Source of the DNA: Ruminococcaceae bacterium YRB3002
GTDB lineage: Bacteria > Bacillota > Clostridia > Saccharofermentanales > Saccharofermentanaceae
DNA: 44,045 nucleotides
Reading direction: 5' to 3'
Assembly: GCA_900099715.1 (NCBI GenBank)
Contig: FMTG01000014.1
Span: 13,615 to 57,659, forward strand
Positions 36,147 through 44,045 of this stretch are shown here, piece by piece. The notes under the pieces were generated by a model. It made no database searches, was not told the DNA's origin, and was given only the letters and a program-made list of their open reading frames with translations. Position 1 is the first letter of the stretch, and the number at the start of each line of letters is the position of its first letter. The translations under genes were made by a program, and so were the position numbers.

Positions 36147-37408
36147 GCAGTGATATGAGAGTTGAAGTGCTGAGTCCGGCCGGTGATATGGAGAAGCTTA
36201 AGACCGTCATTGCCTACGGCGCAGATGCGGTCTATATGTCGGGAAAGAGCTTCGGACTCCGTACCTTCAGCGGAAACTTCACACACGACGAAATGGTGGA
36301 AGGGATCGCATATGCACACGCTCATGGCGTCAAGTGCTACGTGACCCTGAATATACTTGCTGTAGAGGAAGACCTTCAGTATCTTGACGACGAGATAGAT
36401 TTTGTTGCGCATGAGGCGAAGGCCGATGCCGTTCTGGTGTCAGATCCCGGTATTTTTGCAAGAGTGCGTAAGGTGGCTCCTGATCTGGAGATACATATAT
36501 CGACACAGGCCAGCGTAACTAACAGCGGGGCATGCACATTCTGGCAGGAACAGGGTGCATCAAGAATTGTTCTGGCACGCGAAGTATCACTCGCCCAGAT
36601 CCGCGAGATCCGCAAGTCGATAGATCCTTCGCTTCAGCTGGAGTGCTTTGTGCACGGGGCGATGTGTGTTGCATATTCCGGACGGTGCCTGCTGTCTAAT
36701 TATTTCACGGGCAGAAGATCAAACGGCGGCGCATGTGCCCAGCCCTGCAGATGGGGCTATTCGGTGGTGGAGGAGAAGCGCCCCGATCTCATAATGCCTC
36801 TTGAAGAGGATGCGCGTGGCACATACATATTCGGCAGCAAGGATATATGCATGGTTGAGCACGTTCCGGAGATGATCGAGTCGGGGATCAACAGCCTGAA
36901 GATAGAAGGCCGCATCAAAGGTGCATATTATGCAGCCTGCGCCACGAAAGTATACCGTGAGGCAGTCGATACCTACTACCGTGATCCTTCATCCTACAAG
37001 GCGGATCCGCGCTGGCTGGAACTGCTGGATAAGGTAGTCCACAGGGATTACGATACCGGTTTTTTCTATCACAGTCCTTCAGAGGATGCCAAGATCGATT
37101 CATCCAAGTCATATAACAAGCCTGCCTTTGTAGTGGGCGTTGTATCAGGTGTTGAGGAGACGACCGGACTTGTGCGTGTTACACAGAAGAATAAGTTCTA
37201 TTCCGGCGACGTCCTGAATGTCCTGATGCCTTCCGGCTACGTTGATCCTGTTACGGTTCTGGAGATGTACGACGATAAGCATAACCCTATCGACAGCTGC
37301 CCGCATCCCGAGATGACTGTGTATGTTAAGCTGTCCTGCGGAAACCTTCCGGAACTGTCATTCCTGAGCAGGGACGGGGATAAGGATTACGGGATAAATA
37401 AAATGTAA
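36143..37408 (+). CDS. U32 peptidase-family protein (TrhP/YrrO-like)
   Basis: The family was named after collagenase-like peptidases, but members such as TrhP and RlhA take part in tRNA or rRNA hydroxylation. The 421-residue product has the N-terminal LSPAGDMEKLKTVIAYGADA segment, and the U32 signature ECFVHGAMCVAYSGRCLLSN followed by GGACAQPCRWGY with four conserved cysteines. The C-terminal domain has KIEGRIK. It overlaps mltG by four bases. In Bacillus relatives the same pair is neighbour to a methyltransferase gene, which is absent here. I favour tRNA uridine hydroxylation (TrhP type) over proteolysis. Confidence 0.92.
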   Translation: MSSDMRVEVLSPAGDMEKLKTVIAYGADAVYMSGKSFGLRTFSGNFTHDEMVEGIAYAHAHGVKCYVTLNILAVEEDLQYLDDEIDFVAHEAKADAVLVSDPGIFARVRKVAPDLEIHISTQASVTNSGACTFWQEQGASRIVLAREVSLAQIREIRKSIDPSLQLECFVHGAMCVAYSGRCLLSNYFTGRRSNGGACAQPCRWGYSVVEEKRPDLIMPLEEDARGTYIFGSKDICMVEHVPEMIESGINSLKIEGRIKGAYYAACATKVYREAVDTYYRDPSSYKADPRWLELLDKVVHRDYDTGFFYHSPSEDAKIDSSKSYNKPAFVVGVVSGVEETTGLVRVTQKNKFYSGDVLNVLMPSGYVDPVTVLEMYDDKHNPIDSCPHPEMTVYVKLSCGNLPELSFLSRDGDKDYGINKM

Positions 37409-37410
37409 GG

Positions 37411-37866
37411 GGGGCTCGCGACCACTTGCTCGCTTCAGTCCTCGTCGCTTCGCTCCTGCGGTAAGTCCGCTCGCAAGGGTCGCTCGCCCTTCGGGAATTA
37501 TGGAAGACTTGCGCGCTTCAGTCCTCGTCGCTTCGCTCCTGCGGTAAGTCCGCTCGCAAGGGTCGCTCGCCCTTCGGGAATTATGGAAGACTTGCGCGCT
37601 TCAGTCCTCGTCGCTTCGCTCCTGCGGTAAGTCCGCTCGCAAGGGTCGCTCGCCCTTCGCGAGGTGCCGTATGCATAAAATAGAACAAAATACCCTCACT
37701 TGTACCCGCAAAAAGCCTTTTAAAACCAAAAACGGGGAATTGTTTAGGAAATACCCTCATCCGTACCCTCAAATATCACTTTAAACGGCAAAACGGGGTA
37801 TTCCGAGCGCTCACTTCACTCTATCCGGCAACGAAGAAGAATAATTGTCTCACACCTTTGAGTATG
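37411..37866 (+). repeat. Complex repeat block between the U32 and CPBP-like genes
   Basis: The 456-base gap has no gene. It starts after the stop codon with GGGGCTCGC, then has an 83-bp unit in three copies (core GTCCTCGTCGCTTCGCTCC, unit starts near 37432, 37515 and 37598), then two imperfect 61-bp units (from 37688 and 37749, beginning AAATACCCTC and ending AACGGGG), and ends with CCGGCAACGAAGAAGAA (37825-37841). The outer blocks match the element at 18540-18607. Confidence 0.85.
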
Positions 37867-38895
37867 TCACGTTACAGTCACGACCCACAGAGCCGCAAGT
37901 ATCACAAGCCCTATGAGAAGAGCAGGATTAAAACCTCTCATAAATACAGGATCATTAACGATCTCTTCAGCAGAACGCTCTTCTGCCTCACGTCCGAGAA
38001 GATCGCTGTTGTATGTGTATTCAAAGTCATCGAGTGACTGCTTGAAGAACGCAAACAGGATAAGCCCGATAAATATGGCCGGAACGGAAGCATAGAATAC
38101 AGATACCGGAATATCCGAATATGTCTGAAGAGTTGTAATATCCACACGTGTAAGCGTTCCGGAGAACAGTATCTCTGTGATCTTCATTGCAGACATGGCA
38201 AGGAATGGTGCAAACGCGGATTTGGTACGCTGTCTGAGGAAGCAGATCCATATGCCTGTGACGATCGTCCCGGGAATATCGATAAAGTTGAGTGAATATG
38301 CGACCAGAAAAAGAATGATGATAACTGTCCTGATAAATCCCTGGTCTTCCTTAAATGCCGACCACATAATGCCTGTAAAGAACACTGCGATTCCGAGCGC
38401 AGGAATAACGCTCTGTGTTGTGATGTCCAGCATTTTGTCAAAAAGACCTGCATCGTCGATATAGCTCATGAAAGCAGGGTAGATCATGCTGCGTCCCAGA
38501 CGGAGCCACAGCCATGTTGACATATTGTGCAGCGAGGTGACAATGAGGCTCAGGGGGATGCCTGACAGAAGTGCGATCATATTTGCCCCGACGCCCTTGT
38601 ACTCACCGGTGATCTTATCTCCGTCGAGGTGCGGGTCGGACGACGCCAGCGCAATGGCGGGGATGATCAGAGCCACGAGTGTCATAAAAGGTACGATCAG
38701 GGCATTGAAAGCCAGTGATGTAGGGGAGAATGGCGGATCAAACTCAAAGATCGTCAGTCTCAGAAGATATGTCACGAGCATTCCGACCGCCATCAGGAAG
38801 ACGGGATAACCCCAATTCAGCCTCTTGGGAGGGAGAAAGCACTTAGAGATATAATCTATGACCTTATTCGGTTCCTTATTAGGCTGTTCTTCCAT
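37867..38895 (-). CDS. Multi-pass membrane protein, CPBP-like fold without catalytic residues
   Basis: The product of 342 residues has about eight hydrophobic segments. I infer a degenerate CPBP (Abi) intramembrane protease fold from a block near residues 190-260. There VIPALGIAVFFTG lines up with the EExxxR helix (here GI in place of EE, FTG for FRG), and IWICFLRQRTKSAFAPFLAM lines up with the second half, where the catalytic histidine is Met or Ser. The family assignment is by pattern and uncertain. I set the start at ATG 38895, which shares one base with the TGA of the upstream prepilin peptidase gene, so expression is coupled; a longer frame from 38976 has no support. If the fold is right, it is a pseudoprotease with a scaffold role. 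Confidence 0.6.
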   Translation of the reverse strand: MEEQPNKEPNKVIDYISKCFLPPKRLNWGYPVFLMAVGMLVTYLLRLTIFEFDPPFSPTSLAFNALIVPFMTLVALIIPAIALASSDPHLDGDKITGEYKGVGANMIALLSGIPLSLIVTSLHNMSTWLWLRLGRSMIYPAFMSYIDDAGLFDKMLDITTQSVIPALGIAVFFTGIMWSAFKEDQGFIRTVIIILFLVAYSLNFIDIPGTIVTGIWICFLRQRTKSAFAPFLAMSAMKITEILFSGTLTRVDITTLQTYSDIPVSVFYASVPAIFIGLILFAFFKQSLDDFEYTYNSDLLGREAEERSAEEIVNDPVFMRGFNPALLIGLVILAALWVVTVT

Positions 38896-39779
38896 CAGAA
38901 CATAACCCCCAGTCCGCTGAAATAGCTGAACATATGGGTGTAAAGGAACGGCTCGAAAGCAATGAACACAGCGCATCCGGTGGCCAGAAACGGACCGAAT
39001 GCGAGATAATCGGGATCATCTGCATAGTGTATCTTCGCTCTGGCGAGCTCCAGTTCACGGCGCTTCTTGTTCGGATTGCTGCTTGCCGCGATGATCTTCT
39101 CTTCCTCACGCTGCCTCTTGTTCTTGCGGATCAGCATGGGTACTGCAAATATCAGTGCAGAGAATACAGATACGTATACGATAACCACAAGACCATAGCA
39201 TCCTGACAGAAGTCCCAGTGAGAACAGAAGCTTCATATCGCCCTGTCCCATACCTTCGCGTCCTGCGAACGTCATGCTCAGGAACCCGATAAGCCACAGG
39301 AAGCCGCCTCCTGCGATAGCGGCAAAAACCCTGTTGAGAAGAGGGAAATACCAGGCGGCACTTTCGGAGAACCAGATGTTGCCTTCAAGGTAATCACCGG
39401 CCGATGCGAGAACACCGAGAGCCAGTATATATATGGAAAACTGGTCGGGGATGATCCTGTTGAGCTTATCTGCCATGATTATCAGGAAGAGTACCGGCAT
39501 CAGGAGCATGATCACCAGTATGTGGATGAGCTTGGGAGTAGTGTAATAATCCGGTGCGAAGAATATCGGCAGACAGTAGCATACGGCTATGCCAATGCAC
39601 GATATAACGCCATGCGGCACCATTTTCATTCTCTTAGCCTGTCTGAAATTGGGCGCCTTGGGGTCGTAATCGTAGTCCTGAAGCCATGATTCGGGGAATT
39701 TTCCGAACAGAAATGTTATCAGGAGACCCATCAGGCCGCCTGTGACGATGCTTATTATGACCCAAAAGATTATGCTCAT
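38895..39779 (-). CDS. Prepilin peptidase (type IV leader peptidase, A24 family)
   Basis: The membrane aspartyl protease cuts leader peptides of pilin-like proteins. The 294-residue product has two expected aspartates: Asp112 in RIIPDQFS and Asp181 in the GQGDMKLLFSLG motif (GxGD). Six to eight hydrophobic segments are present. The N-terminal CxxC methylase domain of PilD/TapA is absent, so it is a peptidase-only or FlaK/archaeal-like short type. No pilin or secretion ATPase gene is seen in the window. It is the first gene of a minus-strand pair, with an AGGAA about 9 bases before the ATG. Confidence 0.85.
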   Translation of the reverse strand: MSIIFWVIISIVTGGLMGLLITFLFGKFPESWLQDYDYDPKAPNFRQAKRMKMVPHGVISCIGIAVCYCLPIFFAPDYYTTPKLIHILVIMLLMPVLFLIIMADKLNRIIPDQFSIYILALGVLASAGDYLEGNIWFSESAAWYFPLLNRVFAAIAGGGFLWLIGFLSMTFAGREGMGQGDMKLLFSLGLLSGCYGLVVIVYVSVFSALIFAVPMLIRKNKRQREEEKIIAASSNPNKKRRELELARAKIHYADDPDYLAFGPFLATGCAVFIAFEPFLYTHMFSYFSGLGVMF

Positions 39780-39945
39780 TGTGCCTGTTTCCTGCCCCTG
39801 CTTCCTGCCTGTGTTGAATATTCCTAATAAAGTTTAATATAGGAGGTGATTTTTTACAACTTTTAACATTGTGTCCAAAATACAGCAGTTATTTACGTTA
39901 TTAGTTCTGTTTTCGACTAATTTCGATGAATTGGAAGCAAAATGT

Positions 39946-39974
39946 TTGCGGTGAACCCGATTTATTGATAAAAT
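39946..39974 (+). promoter_or_regulatory. Predicted extended -10 promoter of glgP
   Basis: TTGCGG (39946-39951) and TAAAAT (39969-39974) have a 17-base spacer, with TGA directly before the -10 (extended -10). The expected start point is near 39981, giving a leader of about 50 bases. The start lies within an inverted repeat, TTGATAAAATT (39965-39975) and AATTTTTATCAA (39983-39994), which could be an operator. Confidence 0.6.
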
Positions 39975-39992
39975 TTCTAGGTAATTTTTATC

Positions 39993-40020
39993 AAGGGGGG
40001 ATGCGGGGCAAACCTGCATC
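39993..40020 (+). promoter_or_regulatory. Shine-Dalgarno plus spacing hairpin of glgP
   Basis: AAGGGGGG (39993-40000) is 30 bases from the ATG, too far for normal use. Between them an 8-base stem (40000-40007 with 40013-40020, loop GCAAA) can form; folding shortens the spacing to about 9 bases. This arrangement would let the hairpin control translation. Confidence 0.5.
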
Positions 40021-40029
40021 AACAAAAAT

Positions 40030-42417
40030 ATGGACAAGAAGATTACTTCCAAACAGCTCGAAGATCTTATGCAGGCTCACGTAAAGGCTGAGACAGGTAT
40101 GTCTCTTGAGCGTGCAACTCTCAGAGATTACTGGATGGCAATGGCTAAGACCATCGTTGAACTCATCTCGGATGACTGGTATGCAACACGTAATGAGTAT
40201 GCCAAGGGAAGACAGGTACATTATCTGTCAGCCGAATTCCTTGAGGGACGTTCGATGCTCAATAACCTTGTAAATCTCGGTATCTATGATCAGGCTAAGG
40301 AGGCTTTCGAGCATTTTGGTCTTGATATCACTGATATCCTTGAGCAGGAGACAGACCCTGCACTCGGTAACGGCGGTCTCGGAAGACTCGCAGCATGTTT
40401 CCTTGATTCTTCAACGACACTGAACCTTCCTGTAACAGGTTACGGCATTCTCTACCGTTACGGTCTGTTCAGACAGGCAATCGAGAACGGTTTCCAGAAG
40501 GAATACCCCGATTCATGGATGGAGAGAGGATATCCTTTCATCGTTGCAAGATATGACCGCAAGGTTAAGGTTCACTACAACGATATCGACGTATGGGCAG
40601 TTCCCTGTGACCTTCCTATCACAGGTTACGGCACGAAGAATGTTAACCAGCTGAGACTGTGGAAGGCAGAGCCCGCCGAGGAATTCGACTTCAACCTCTT
40701 CAATTCACAGAGATTTGATGATGCTGTTATCGAACGTAACAGAGTTAACGATATCTGGCGTGTACTCTATCCTAACGATACCTCATACGACGGTAAGGTT
40801 CTGCGTGTAAGACAGCAGTATTTCTTCGTATCCGCGTCAATGCAGGATATCGTGAGAAAGTACAAGGAGAATCACGGCGATGATCTCCACGATTTTGCAA
40901 AGTACAATGTCATCCAGCTGAACGATACACATCCTGTTATCGGCATCCCCGAACTCATGAGGATCCTCGTTGACGAGAATGGTATCGACTGGGTTGAGGC
41001 ATGGGAGATCACAAAGGCAACATTTGCTTACACAAACCACACTATCATGGCTGAAGCTCTTGAGAAGTGGGATATCTCCATCTTCAGATTCCTCTTCCCG
41101 AGGATCTACGAGATCATCGAGGGTATCAACAACCAGTTCAGGGCACAGATGTATGAGGCCGGCCTCTATTCAGAGACTATCGACCGTATGAGCATTCTTG
41201 CTGACGGCAAGATCCAGATGGCTTGCCTTGCAATCTACGGTTCACACTCAGTAAACGGTGTTGCTGCACTACACACAGATATCCTTAAAAAGGAGACACT
41301 CAAGGAGTGGTACGCTATCTACCCTGAGAAGTTCTCCAACAAGACAAACGGTGTTACACCCAGAAGATGGCTCAGAGCCTGCAATATCGAGTTGTCAGAT
41401 CTCCTCACAGAGTTCCTCGGAAGTGACAAGTGGGTAACAGATCTCTCACAGCTCAAGAAACTTGAGAAGTATAAGGATGATGACGAGGTCATGAGAAGAT
41501 TCCTCGCCATCAAGAGAACAAAGAAGGAGCAACTTGCAAACCATCTGGCAAAGACGGCCGGTGTTGAGCTCGACCCGGATTCCGTATTCGATATTCAGGT
41601 AAAGCGTCTCCACGAATACAAGAGACAGCTTCTGAATGCACTCTACGCATTGAATCTGTACGATCGTATCAAAGAGGATCCTTCTCTTGATCTGCCTCCT
41701 GTCACCATCATATTCGGCGCGAAAGCAGCGCCCGGATATTTCAGGGCTAAGGCTATCATCAAGTTTATCAACGAGATTGCACGTCTTATCGACAATGATC
41801 CTGATGTAAAGGGCAGGATCAAGGTTGTATTCATCGAGAACTACAACGTATCCAACGGCGAGAAGATCTTCCCTGCAGCAGATGTATCAGAGCAGATCTC
41901 CACAGCAGGTCTCGAGGCATCAGGTACAGGCAACATGAAGTTCATGATCAACGGTGCGGTAACGCTCGGTACGATGGACGGCGCTAATGTTGAGATCTGT
42001 GAGAACGTAGGCGATGATAATATCTATATCTTCGGATGCCGTGCACAGGATATGGCAGCTACGAAGGCTTATTACAACCCCAAGTGGCAGTATGAGAATA
42101 TCCCCGGCCTCAGGAAGGCTCTTGACCGCCTTGTTGACGGATCATTCAACGACGAGGGAACAGGTATGTTCAATGACCTGTTCAACGGTCTTATCTACGG
42201 CTCCAACTGGCAGCCCGGCGATACATATTACGTTCTTGGTGACTTCGATGATTACCGTAAGACAAGAGACCGTCTCTACACTGATTATAAGGACGAGCTC
42301 GCATGGGCAAGAAAGTGCTGGGTCAACATCTGCAACTCCGGTAAGTTCTCATCAGACAGGACTATCTCAGAGTATGCGAAGGAGATCTGGGACGTAAAGC
42401 CTAAGAAGATCAAATAA
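40030..42417 (+). CDS. glgP: Glycogen/starch phosphorylase
   Basis: GlgP releases glucose-1-phosphate from alpha-1,4-glucans in the cytoplasm. The 795-residue product is typical GT35: the pyridoxal-phosphate lysine is Lys637 in GTGNMKFMINGA, with FIENYNVSNGEKIFPAADVS before it, and the N-terminal part has HYLSAEFLEGRS and LGNGGLGRLAACFLDS. No CBM or other added domain is present, and the start is unambiguous because the frame opens at ATG 40030. The ribosome binding site is unusual (see hairpin). It stands alone with its own promoter and terminator; no other glycogen genes are in the window. Confidence 0.97.
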   Translation: MDKKITSKQLEDLMQAHVKAETGMSLERATLRDYWMAMAKTIVELISDDWYATRNEYAKGRQVHYLSAEFLEGRSMLNNLVNLGIYDQAKEAFEHFGLDITDILEQETDPALGNGGLGRLAACFLDSSTTLNLPVTGYGILYRYGLFRQAIENGFQKEYPDSWMERGYPFIVARYDRKVKVHYNDIDVWAVPCDLPITGYGTKNVNQLRLWKAEPAEEFDFNLFNSQRFDDAVIERNRVNDIWRVLYPNDTSYDGKVLRVRQQYFFVSASMQDIVRKYKENHGDDLHDFAKYNVIQLNDTHPVIGIPELMRILVDENGIDWVEAWEITKATFAYTNHTIMAEALEKWDISIFRFLFPRIYEIIEGINNQFRAQMYEAGLYSETIDRMSILADGKIQMACLAIYGSHSVNGVAALHTDILKKETLKEWYAIYPEKFSNKTNGVTPRRWLRACNIELSDLLTEFLGSDKWVTDLSQLKKLEKYKDDDEVMRRFLAIKRTKKEQLANHLAKTAGVELDPDSVFDIQVKRLHEYKRQLLNALYALNLYDRIKEDPSLDLPPVTIIFGAKAAPGYFRAKAIIKFINEIARLIDNDPDVKGRIKVVFIENYNVSNGEKIFPAADVSEQISTAGLEASGTGNMKFMINGAVTLGTMDGANVEICENVGDDNIYIFGCRAQDMAATKAYYNPKWQYENIPGLRKALDRLVDGSFNDEGTGMFNDLFNGLIYGSNWQPGDTYYVLGDFDDYRKTRDRLYTDYKDELAWARKCWVNICNSGKFSSDRTISEYAKEIWDVKPKKIK

Positions 42418-42443
42418 TCAGTCACGTTTTTTTGCAGTTGATC

Positions 42444-42471
42444 AGGGGTCCTTCACACGTGAAGGACCCCT
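42444..42471 (+). terminator. Rho-independent terminator of glgP
   Basis: A perfect 12-base stem, AGGGGTCCTTCA (42444-42455) with TGAAGGACCCCT (42460-42471), has a 4-base loop. The following tract is TATATATTT, so the T-run is weak. Confidence 0.8.
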
Positions 42472-42701
42472 TATATATTTAGGACAAAAAGCCCCGGAGA
42501 ATTTGTGCAAATGGTATATTTCGTTTCTTTTTTTGGTTTATTTTTTACATAAACAAAGGCTTTGGAACACTTGATTTTGGTGTAAATTACAACAACTATC
42601 ATTACCTTCTTGCGGTATTATGTACTTGTGATTGTAAAGGTTATTGCCATTTACGTCACTCTCATAAAATTGCCCTAGAGTTTATGTTGTTGTTTAGAAG
42701 A
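42472..42701 (+). other. AT-rich intergenic stretch with no gene
   Basis: No protein gene is visible in this 230-base stretch. It ends in a second terminator (42702-42728), which suggests a small transcript or the remains of a gene; a weak promoter-like TTGCGG at 42610-42615 lacks a good -10. Confidence 0.4.
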
Positions 42702-42728
42702 GCTGTCCCGAAGGGGGCAGCCCTTTTT
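42702..42728 (+). terminator. Terminator hairpin adjoining the group II intron
   Basis: An 8-base stem, GCTGTCCC (42702-42709) and GGGGCAGC (42714-42721) with one G-U pair, has loop GAAG and is followed by CCTTTTT. Group IIC introns are known to insert just after such hairpins, and the intron begins at once. Confidence 0.85.
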
Positions 42729-44045
42729 GTAGTATGACGGGCATGTCCCGAACCTCAGGTGAAAGTCCTGAGGGGCGTAGTTGCCGACGAACCTTAAAGC
42801 GACTTGCAAGGTTTGTACCGTGAGGTACAGGCGAGAGGAAGCAATAGCGAAACCGTGGCTCGACGGACAGAAACCTGATATTAAGGCGCATTGAGCGGAT
42901 TAGATGGCCACAGGCATCAAAGTCCCAAAGGCAACCGTAACCTCAATGCGTAAATCAGGCGAGTAAACGGGGAAAGGTTCGGGACTTATCCCGTGAGGTC
43001 TCACAGACGGAGCACGATCCGTAGTAACAACGAACTGTGAGAAGTCAGCAGAAGCCATAGTACTGAGTAATCGGGAAGGGCGGAACAATTTAACCGTGCG
43101 ACGCAAATGTATGTCCTGAGGATATGCCCGACAGTGGTAGGATGAAACGTATATGAAATCTGAACACACAACATAAGGCTAAGACCGAGGGAGCGGAAAG
43201 GAGAAGAGCACACAAGGCAATGTCAGAACTGCTCGATAAAATCTTACATAAGGACAATATGAACGAAGCCTATAAAAGGGTCTGTGCCAACAAGGGTGCA
43301 GGCGGAGTTGATGGTGTCAGTACAGAGGAACTTGGTGAGTATATCAAGGCTAATTGGCCTACGATAAAAGAGCAGATACTACGAAGGAAATACAAGCCTC
43401 AGCCCGTCAGACGGGTAGAAATACCCAAACCTAATGGCGGAAAGAGAAAACTTGGAATCCCCACAGCAATGGACAGAGTAATCCAGCAGGCAATAGTACA
43501 AGTGATAGGACCGATATGTGACCCGCATTTCTCGGAGTTCAGTTATGGCTTTCGTCCGAACAGAAGCTGTGAGATGGCAATAAGAAAAGTCCTTGAATAC
43601 TTAAATGAGGACTACACGTGGATTGTGGATATAGACTTGGAGAAATTCTTCGACAACGTACCACAAGACAGACTAATGAGCTACGTTCACATACTGATTA
43701 ACGACGGAGACACGGAATCTCTGATACGCAAATATCTCAAGGCAGGTGTAATGACCCCGGAAGGATACGAGCAAACAGAAATGGGAACACCGCAGGGCGG
43801 CAACCTCTCACCATTACTTAGCAACATAATGCTGAATGAACTGGACAAGGAACTTGAAAACAGAGGACTGCACTTCGCAAGATATGCTGACGACTGCATA
43901 ATTGCAGTAAAGAGCGAAGCAAGTGCAAAGCGTGTGATGTACTCCATCACGTCTTGGATAGAAAGGAAACTCGGTCTCAAGGTTAATGCGGAGAAGACTA
44001 AGATAGTCAGACCGACAAAAGTAAAATACCTTGGATTTGGATTCT
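42729..44045 (+). mobile_element. Group II intron, class C-like, 5' portion (runs off window)
   Basis: From about 42729 to the window end the sequence has the layout of a bacterial group II intron: about 490 bases of RNA domains I-III/IV, then a maturase gene. RNA hallmarks include a GGTGAAAGTCCTGAGG hairpin (42757 on), a GAGAGGAAGC segment near 42832, and AGAAGTCAGCAGAAGCC followed by CATAGTAC and GGGAAGGGCGGAAC (about 43041-43085), closely like the domain I-III region of known group IIC introns. The exact 5' boundary is uncertain (42729 or 42732); GTATG at 42732 only roughly matches GTGYG. Domains V/VI and the 3' end are outside the window. Position directly after a terminator hairpin supports class C. 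Confidence 0.85.
43220..44045 (+). CDS. ltrA: Group II intron reverse transcriptase/maturase (partial)
   Basis: This gene has no stop codon in the window; 275 codons are visible. The product begins MSELLDKILHKDNMNEAYKR and shows reverse-transcriptase motifs: GAGGVDGVS, YKPQPVRRVEIPKPNGGKR, LGIPTAMDRVIQQAI, YGFRPNRSC, IDLEKFFDNV (aspartate near 137), GTPQGGNLSPLLSNIM, and the catalytic YADD at about 222-225. The maturase and any endonuclease domain lie beyond the end. It copies the intron into DNA during retrohoming and assists splicing. Start ATG 43220 has no ideal ribosome site (AAAGGAG is 16 bases away). Codon use (ATA, GTA, CTA, CAA) differs from the host genes, consistent with a mobile element. 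Confidence 0.93.
   Translation, partial: MSELLDKILHKDNMNEAYKRVCANKGAGGVDGVSTEELGEYIKANWPTIKEQILRRKYKPQPVRRVEIPKPNGGKRKLGIPTAMDRVIQQAIVQVIGPICDPHFSEFSYGFRPNRSCEMAIRKVLEYLNEDYTWIVDIDLEKFFDNVPQDRLMSYVHILINDGDTESLIRKYLKAGVMTPEGYEQTEMGTPQGGNLSPLLSNIMLNELDKELENRGLHFARYADDCIIAVKSEASAKRVMYSITSWIERKLGLKVNAEKTKIVRPTKVKYLGFGF

Noticed and set aside
40001-40029. Alternative start of glgP at ATG 40001
   Set aside because: It is out of frame with the glgP coding sequence and the Shine-Dalgarno directly abuts it, too near for use.
42694-43213. Minus-strand frames in the 5' part of the group II intron
   Set aside because: They lie in structured intron RNA; no ribosome site or domain supports them.

Overview
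The window looks like chromosomal DNA of a strictly fermentative, low-to-mid GC Bacillota, most likely a gut or rumen member of the Clostridia (Oscillospirales, Saccharofermentanales or Lachnospiraceae-like). The evidence is RNase J, a long bifunctional Rel, a CxxC-type ribosomal protein L32, a 3D/SH3b cell-wall protein, a GH3 enzyme with swapped domain order as known from rumen clostridia, AGGAGG ribosome binding sites and sigma-A type promoters. The species cannot be fixed from the sequence alone.

Layout. 1-4.7 kb: recJ and rel, co-directional, converging on an rnjA-type RNase J gene that is translationally coupled to a secreted SH3b-3D protein gene (minus strand, 4.7-7.6 kb). A divergent promoter region then drives an MscS-type channel gene, a large unknown membrane-anchored protein gene, a 54-codon membrane protein gene, proS, a secreted transglutaminase/leucine-rich-repeat protein gene and an ABC exporter pair (7.7-18.5 kb). 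18.6-23.8 kb: an AraC-type regulator diverges from a GH3 beta-glycosidase gene coupled to a J-like membrane protein gene, followed by a convergent RsuA-type pseudouridine synthase gene. 23.8-26 kb: Smr-like protein, family-4 uracil-DNA glycosylase, tRNA-Gln(CTG) and a PfkB kinase that runs into a long REP-like palindrome. 26-31.3 kb: two zinc-ribbon membrane proteins, RluA-type synthase, murI, DUF1934-like protein, rpmF and der. 31.3-32.4 kb: an accessory pocket with five 51-bp tandem repeats and a two-gene cassette holding a nuclease-like ORF. 32.5-37.4 kb: flavin-binding PPOX-like protein, typA, mltG and a U32 peptidase-family protein. 37.4-37.9 kb: a non-coding repeat block. 37.9-39.8 kb (minus): a CPBP-like membrane protein coupled to a prepilin peptidase. 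40-42.4 kb: glgP. From about 42.73 kb to the window end: the 5' part of a group II intron with its reverse transcriptase, placed just after a terminator hairpin.

Most genes are housekeeping: stringent response, DNA repair, ribosome biogenesis (Der, TypA, RNase J, L32, pseudouridine synthases), cell wall (MurI, MltG, 3D protein) and carbohydrate use (GH3 with AraC, PfkB, GlgP). The less explained material is the 51-bp repeat array beside the nuclease-like cassette, a dispersed element anchored at two stop codons, the REP-like palindrome that supplies the PfkB C-terminus, a hairpin between the glgP Shine-Dalgarno and its AUG, a back-to-back pair of apparently leaderless promoters, and a CPBP-fold protein without catalytic residues coupled to a prepilin peptidase. 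I saw no convincing complete new defence or biosynthetic system. The nuclease-like cassette with its repeat array is the closest candidate.
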